A model generated the notes under the pieces. It saw only the letters and a list, made by a program, of their open reading frames with translations. It was not told where the DNA came from and ran no database searches. Made by a program: the position numbers and the translations under genes. A stretch of DNA of 10,778 bases from Euperipatoides rowelli (lineage: Eukaryota > Onychophora > Udeonychophora > Euonychophora > Peripatopsidae), in NCBI GenBank assembly GCA_003024985.2, contig PXIH01S0018557.1; one strand, 5' to 3'. Numbering within the stretch: position 1 is the stretch's first letter; each line of letters begins with the position of its first letter. This document shows, piece by piece, positions 8,337-10,778 of the stretch.

Positions 8337-8489
8337 ATCATTCCTCGAATACTTCTTCCGGAAAATATGATGAGGAAAGCCTATGTGTACAAATGCCATG
8401 ATCGGAGCTGTATTCTCCCAGAGGTTGAGGGAATGTTTTTTTTCAGAACACTACCCCTCCAACCAGTTGGGCCACCCAAAATTGTATAA
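8337..8489 (+). pseudogene. In-frame open stretch after the gene A stop, with 40-aa ORF at 8367
   Basis: After the TAA at 8334-8336 the same frame stays open for 50 codons up to the TAA at 8487. It contains ATG at 8367. The 40-residue product has a Cys/His group (YKCHDRSC) and a Pro-rich end (PLQPVGPPKIV), and its composition resembles the exon before it more than the AT-rich DNA further on. It may be a former C-terminus of gene A cut off by a stop mutation, a product of stop-codon readthrough, or chance. A 19-codon ORF begins at the overlapping TAATG (8489) but looks unconvincing. Confidence 0.4.
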
Positions 8490-8700
8490 TGAATACTACA
8501 GTATTACAGCTCCAATCTAGAGACAACAAATATACATTCCTTTTCTGAAGATAGAAGGGGGAAGAAGAAGACTACTCCCATCAAGTTTCATCCCATCCTC
8601 CTTAAACCATAAGACCACCATTCCTCTATATCATAACTAACCTAATATATTAATTCCTAGAACTAACCTGATTTGATAACTAACCAACATAGAACAACTC
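8490..8700 (+). other. 3' flank of gene A, no gene recognised
   Basis: To about 8613 one frame is open for 39 codons with a basic run (RRGKKK near 8557), which may be decayed coding sequence. After that the DNA turns AT-rich with ACTAACC words. No AATAAA lies close to gene A; the first on the plus strand is at 8802-8807, where it overlaps the TATA-like box of gene B. Confidence 0.4.
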
Positions 8701-8703
8701 TAC

Positions 8704-8807
8704 TAACCAATTAAAAGTAAACAAGAACTTTTTTAACCAATTAAAAGTAAACAACAACCTAATGAATTTTTTTAACCAATCATTGAAGAGATCACTCCTA
8801 TAATAAA
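8704..8807 (+). promoter_or_regulatory. Probable promoter of gene B with a 30-bp CCAAT-containing direct repeat
   Basis: CCAAT stands at 8707-8711, 8737-8741 and 8776-8780, each in TAACCAAT. The first two lie in a perfect direct repeat, TAACCAATTAAAAGTAAACA, at a step of 30 bp. TATAATAAA at 8799-8807 could be the TATA box, 62 bases ahead of the ATG at 8869. The same bases include an AATAAA that might serve as the poly(A) signal of gene A. Confidence 0.5.
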
Positions 8808-8868
8808 CTTTAAAATTTATTTTTTAATATCAGATTATTTACTACTACCTGTTTGAATATATACTAAA

Positions 8869-9060
8869 ATGGTTACTTCAAATGGAATACCATCTACTTC
8901 ACTCAATGTAGAATCTATTCGTCCTGTATTTATAAGAACAGAACTAATGCCATTATCTTACATACAATATAAATTATTACAATATCATTATCTTAATACA
9001 AATCCTATATATGTTAATATTATTAATGTCTCTTATAAGGACTTTGAATCCCTTAGATGA
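8869..9060 (+). CDS. Gene B: 63-aa ORF of unknown function
   Basis: The ATG sits in a good context (AAAATGG) 62 bases after a TATA-like box with three CCAAT boxes behind it. The product starts MVTSNGIPST and has a middle rich in Tyr, Leu and Asn (LSYIQYKLLQYHYLN). It has no Cys, no membrane segment and no recognised motif. It shares the strand and spacing pattern of genes A and C, between the promoters of the two. It is short and AT-rich, so a chance ORF, or the first exon of a longer spliced gene, cannot be excluded. Confidence 0.4.
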   Translation: MVTSNGIPSTSLNVESIRPVFIRTELMPLSYIQYKLLQYHYLNTNPIYVNIINVSYKDFESLR

Positions 9061-9095
9061 TATTTCCACAGTAAAACAGAACTATACAATATTAA

Positions 9096-9200
9096 CCAAT
9101 CAAACTTAAGGTGTGATGTCATTGGTCAACTCCACTTAAAATCATGATCATTGGTTCATTCTACACAACCAATCAAAATGGGAGGTAAGTGATATATAAA
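9096..9200 (+). promoter_or_regulatory. Promoter of gene C: four CCAAT boxes, TGATGTCA and TATA box
   Basis: CCAAT stands at 9096-9100 and 9169-9173, and ATTGG at 9121-9125 and 9150-9154. TGATGTCA at 9114-9121 runs into the second box. TATATAAA lies at 9193-9200, so transcription should start near 9225, about 110 bases before the ATG at 9335. The number of CCAAT boxes, the CRE-like site and the TATA box repeat the plan of the gene A promoter. Confidence 0.7.
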
Positions 9201-9221
9201 CTTTTAATTTTTTTCATTACA

Positions 9222-9328
9222 TTATTTCACCGCTGATACTTGAGGTATATGTTCTTATTTCACCACTGTTTGAATTGTGTTTTATTTCAACTACTATTGA
9301 ACTTTATTTTATTCCAACTACTATTGAA
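9222..9328 (+). repeat. Four tandem units of 27-33 bp in the gene C leader
   Basis: TTATTTCAC or its variants begin at 9222, 9255, 9282 and 9309 (steps 33, 27, 27). The last two units also share CAACTACTATTGAA at 9288-9301 and 9315-9328. All steps are multiples of three and the frame is open from 9200 into gene C, but it has no ATG before 9335. It is therefore probably an untranslated leader, unless a non-AUG start or an unseen upstream exon exists. Confidence 0.7.
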
Positions 9329-9334
9329 GCAACT

Positions 9335-9874
9335 ATGAGTTATTCTAAGAATGAATATTCGAACATTAATCAGAAAAGTAATGAAATGTTTCCACATTAT
9401 AATTCAGCGAGTTCCGTACTTGAAAATAAAATTTTATCACAACCCATGAATCATTATGTAGATATAGAAGATAGACCTATCAATCATTATGCCATCTCAA
9501 TACCAGTGTATCAAGTGCCACTTAATCAACTTGGACCTACTAATCATTACGCCAATCCACTACCGATCTATCCACCACAAGTTACCCGAAGAATATCAGC
9601 ACCATTACCGACTACAACCACACCACCCATTGAAAATAATATTCCATTGGACTTTAATGAAATCCAAACATCACTTTATCTACTTGTATCCAAAATGGGG
9701 AGAATTTTTAATTTCAAGGACCCACTAACCTATGAATGTTATAACCATATTAAAAGTGTTTATGCCATGATGAAAGATTTCCAAAAGAAAATTGACCTCT
9801 CATTAACAACGAACTCTATTAATCATTTTAATTTCATGCAATATATATACATCAATGCATATATTTTGATTTAA
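9335..9874 (+). CDS. Gene C: 179-aa protein with NHY repeats, unknown function
   Basis: I start it at the ATG at 9335; an upstream extension to 9275 would begin with TTG. The N-terminal half is Pro/Tyr/Asn-rich and repeats NHY at residues 39-41, 50-52 and 70-72, with PHY at 20-22. The second and third units extend to NHYA-x3-P-[VI]-Y. A Thr/Pro stretch at 90-99 precedes a likely helical part (residues 106-155, with FNEIQTSLYLLVSKM and YNHIKSVYAMMKDFQKK). There are no Cys motifs beyond one Cys, no signal peptide and no clear membrane helix. Its stop codon overlaps the start of the next ORF in TAATG. The last 10-15 residues are low-complexity (YIYINAYILI), as if the true frame had been lost shortly before. 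I recognise no family. Confidence 0.6.
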   Translation: MSYSKNEYSNINQKSNEMFPHYNSASSVLENKILSQPMNHYVDIEDRPINHYAISIPVYQVPLNQLGPTNHYANPLPIYPPQVTRRISAPLPTTTTPPIENNIPLDFNEIQTSLYLLVSKMGRIFNFKDPLTYECYNHIKSVYAMMKDFQKKIDLSLTTNSINHFNFMQYIYINAYILI

Positions 9875-10110
9875 TGTTTATGTTTAAAGAAAAGAAACCG
9901 AATGTAACTCCTGAAGAACTGAAATATAAATGTAAAGAATTATTATCTCCAAATCTTTTGCATGAGACTATATTCATAGCTTTAAATGAAGCAGGACTTA
10001 TTGCTAATTTTATCGAGATCGATAACTATGTAAATACCTATGGTGAAAATCCACCATTGCATTCCATTTACTTTTATGAAAAAAATGAAAATGTTAAAAT
10101 GAAAAAATGA
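9874..10110 (+). CDS. 78-aa ORF overlapping the gene C stop (probable C-terminal part of gene C)
   Basis: The start A is the last base of the gene C stop (TAATG at 9872-9876). The frame is already open from 9832, 42 bases inside gene C. The product is charged and helical-looking (TPEELKYKCKELLSPNLL, then ALNEAGLIANFIEIDNYV). It ends in KNENVKMKK at a repeated A-rich stretch. In the frame displaced by one base within the A-run near 10102-10107, a further Asn-rich 28 or so codons stay open to the TGA at 10190-10192, immediately before an AATAAA. This suggests one gene of about 860 bp with two frame breaks, a missed intron, or a reinitiating second ORF. The evidence does not decide between them. 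No family is recognised. Confidence 0.5.
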   Translation: MFMFKEKKPNVTPEELKYKCKELLSPNLLHETIFIALNEAGLIANFIEIDNYVNTYGENPPLHSIYFYEKNENVKMKK

Positions 10111-10194
10111 AAATGTTAATGTTAAAAATAATAATCAATTCCTGTTACAAGATATTATCAATCATTTAAATAAAAAATTTCCATCCACTTGAAA

Positions 10195-10250
10195 AATAAA
10201 AAGTAGAATTGGAAATTCTTATGTTGTAAATATATTTTTAAAAAAATAAA
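10195..10250 (+). terminator. Poly(A) signals after gene C
   Basis: AATAAA occurs at 10195-10200, three bases after the TGA of the displaced reading frame, and again at 10245-10250. The position supports transcription of gene C up to this point and places its 3' end before the right inverted repeat. Confidence 0.55.
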
Positions 10251-10281
10251 ACAATGTTTTAAAATGTGAACAGACAAACTT

Positions 10282-10644
10282 GAAAATTTGAACAGACAAA
10301 CTGGAAGTGCTGGTTAATAGAGAGTGACCTTGACCTTGACCTTGAAAATTCGAACACACAAACAGGAAGTGATGTCACTTTCGGTGACCTTGACTTTGAG
10401 CTTGAAAATTCAAACAGAAACCGGAAGTTGGCCATCTTGGATTTCCCAATGCATTATGGGACATATATTACCCATAATACATCATAATATGATGTCATTT
10501 CCAGTAAAAAAACCTTAAACCTAGCCAAAACAGGAACCAGAAGTCGGCAATTTTGGATTTTGAATGACCTTGACCTAGATACAAACCGGAAGTGATGTCA
10601 TACTGAAAACGGAAGTATGTTGGAACATACAAATTATATCTACT
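10282..10644 (-). repeat. Right terminal inverted repeat, about 363 bp
   Basis: Reverse complement of 6322-6691 with scattered substitutions and short gaps. Mismatches include paired changes such as GATGTC against GACATC. It contains the same landmark words in mirror order and ends in ATATCTACT at 10644. Two short open frames crossing it are by-products of the repeat. Confidence 0.92.
10325..10393 (-). promoter_or_regulatory. Nuclear-receptor-type half-site cluster in the right inverted repeat
   Basis: TGACCTTGA, the complement of TCAAGGTCA, occurs at 10325, 10331 and 10337 as three overlapping copies, and at 10385. Another copy is at 10565 with a further TGACCT at 10571. CCGGAAGTGATGTCA lies at 10586-10600. 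The array has one more unit than its counterpart in the left repeat. Confidence 0.45.
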
Positions 10645-10650
10645 GACAAA
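10645..10650 (+). repeat. Right target site duplication GACAAA
   Basis: Direct copy of 6316-6321, immediately outside the CT-3' end of the right inverted repeat. Confidence 0.8.
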
Positions 10651-10778
10651 CATGATAGACTTATTAATAGGTGAACTTTCTTTTTCACTAACTATCGAAT
10701 GTAAAGATTCTGAGGTCATTTTGCCTTTATATAAATCATTGGTCAGGCCACATTTGGAGTATTGTGTTCAATTGTGGT
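10651..10778 (+). pseudogene. Fragment of a third LINE reverse transcriptase, cut by the window end
   Basis: From about 10685 the frame reads [12 protein letters not shown] and then [20 protein letters not shown], the conserved post-catalytic segment of CR1/L2/Jockey-type reverse transcriptases (usual form [15 protein letters not shown]). A possible LINR-TF piece just before it, in another frame, suggests a frameshift. It continues past the window. I found no matching LINE sequence on the left side of the large element, so either the LINE copy begins near this junction or the left part has decayed. Confidence 0.8.

Larger units (their letters stand above)
6322..10644 (+). mobile_element. 4.3-kb Polinton/Maverick-like element with long terminal inverted repeats
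   Basis: The two ends are inverted copies of each other over about 365 bp. The outermost 13 bases are identical (AGTAGATATAATT at 6322-6334, its complement at 10632-10644), and the 6-bp GACAAA stands directly outside both ends as a target duplication. An AG terminus, inverted repeats of hundreds of bases and a 6-bp duplication are the published hallmarks of Polintons/Mavericks and their adintovirus relatives. The element is far shorter than the usual 15-20 kb and lacks visible integrase, PolB, protease, ATPase or capsid genes, so it would need proteins from elsewhere. It carries three plus-strand transcription units (7385, 8869, 9335). It interrupts an intron of a NEK2-like gene on the opposite strand. 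Another DNA transposon superfamily with a 6-bp duplication remains possible. Confidence 0.8.

Noticed and set aside
9489-9728. 79-aa alternative frame inside gene C
   Set aside because: His/Leu-rich product expected from reading Pro/Tyr/Asn-rich coding sequence out of frame.
10324-10719. Open frames at 10324-10518 (+) and 10495-10719 (-)
   Set aside because: They lie in the right terminal repeat; the minus-strand one even runs across the element boundary and target duplication into LINE sequence.

Overview
The window looks like AT-rich nuclear DNA of an invertebrate metazoan. There is no bacterial gene organisation. Instead there is a spliced exon of a NEK2-type protein kinase, several decayed non-LTR retrotransposons, a tRNA-like SINE or tRNA relic, a minisatellite, and a 4.3 kb DNA element with long terminal inverted repeats. 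I cannot name the species. Cnidarians, flatworms and molluscs with AT-rich, LINE-rich genomes would all fit.

Layout. 1-2560 holds no convincing gene. It contains a degenerate repeat field (about 485-1120) with one stretch related to the inverted repeats found far to the right, a tRNA-like sequence with A and B boxes (about 2066-2140), and a 26-bp minisatellite (about 2255-2410). 2560-3710 and 3790-5675 are two broken, plus-strand reverse-transcriptase genes of Jockey/CR1/L2-like LINEs. The second keeps its 3' tail, (AAACT)3. They meet at a perfect 46-bp palindrome followed by a second hairpin. 6042-6259 (minus strand) is one kinase exon with clear splice sites.

The main object is 6322-10644. 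It has inverted repeats of about 365 bp that start 5'-AG and end CT-3', and it is flanked by the 6-bp direct repeat GACAAA. An AG terminus, long inverted repeats and a 6-bp target duplication are the hallmarks of Polinton/Maverick (adintovirus-like) elements. None of their core genes (integrase, PolB, protease, ATPase, capsid) is visible. It therefore looks like a short non-autonomous derivative, or a mobile element of another kind, carrying three unfamiliar transcription units on the plus strand. (A) is a two-exon gene for a 274-aa protein with a coiled coil, a likely SUMO-interacting motif, a Cys/His cluster and a Ser/Thr-rich repeat tail. (B) is a 63-aa ORF. (C) is a 179-aa ORF with NHY repeats, overlapping a 78-aa ORF at TAATG. 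Units A and C share a promoter plan: four CCAAT boxes in either orientation, a TGATGTCA site and a TATA box. B has three CCAAT boxes and a TATA-like box. The terminal repeats contain eight exact copies of TCAAGGTCA, the nuclear-receptor extended half-site, plus ETS-, CRE- and YY1-like words.

The terminal repeats have diverged by roughly 15% (by eye) and the reading frames show possible breaks, so this copy may be old. Relatives elsewhere in the genome would show whether the family is active and whether the three genes are viral accessory genes or captured cargo. The window ends in a third LINE fragment.
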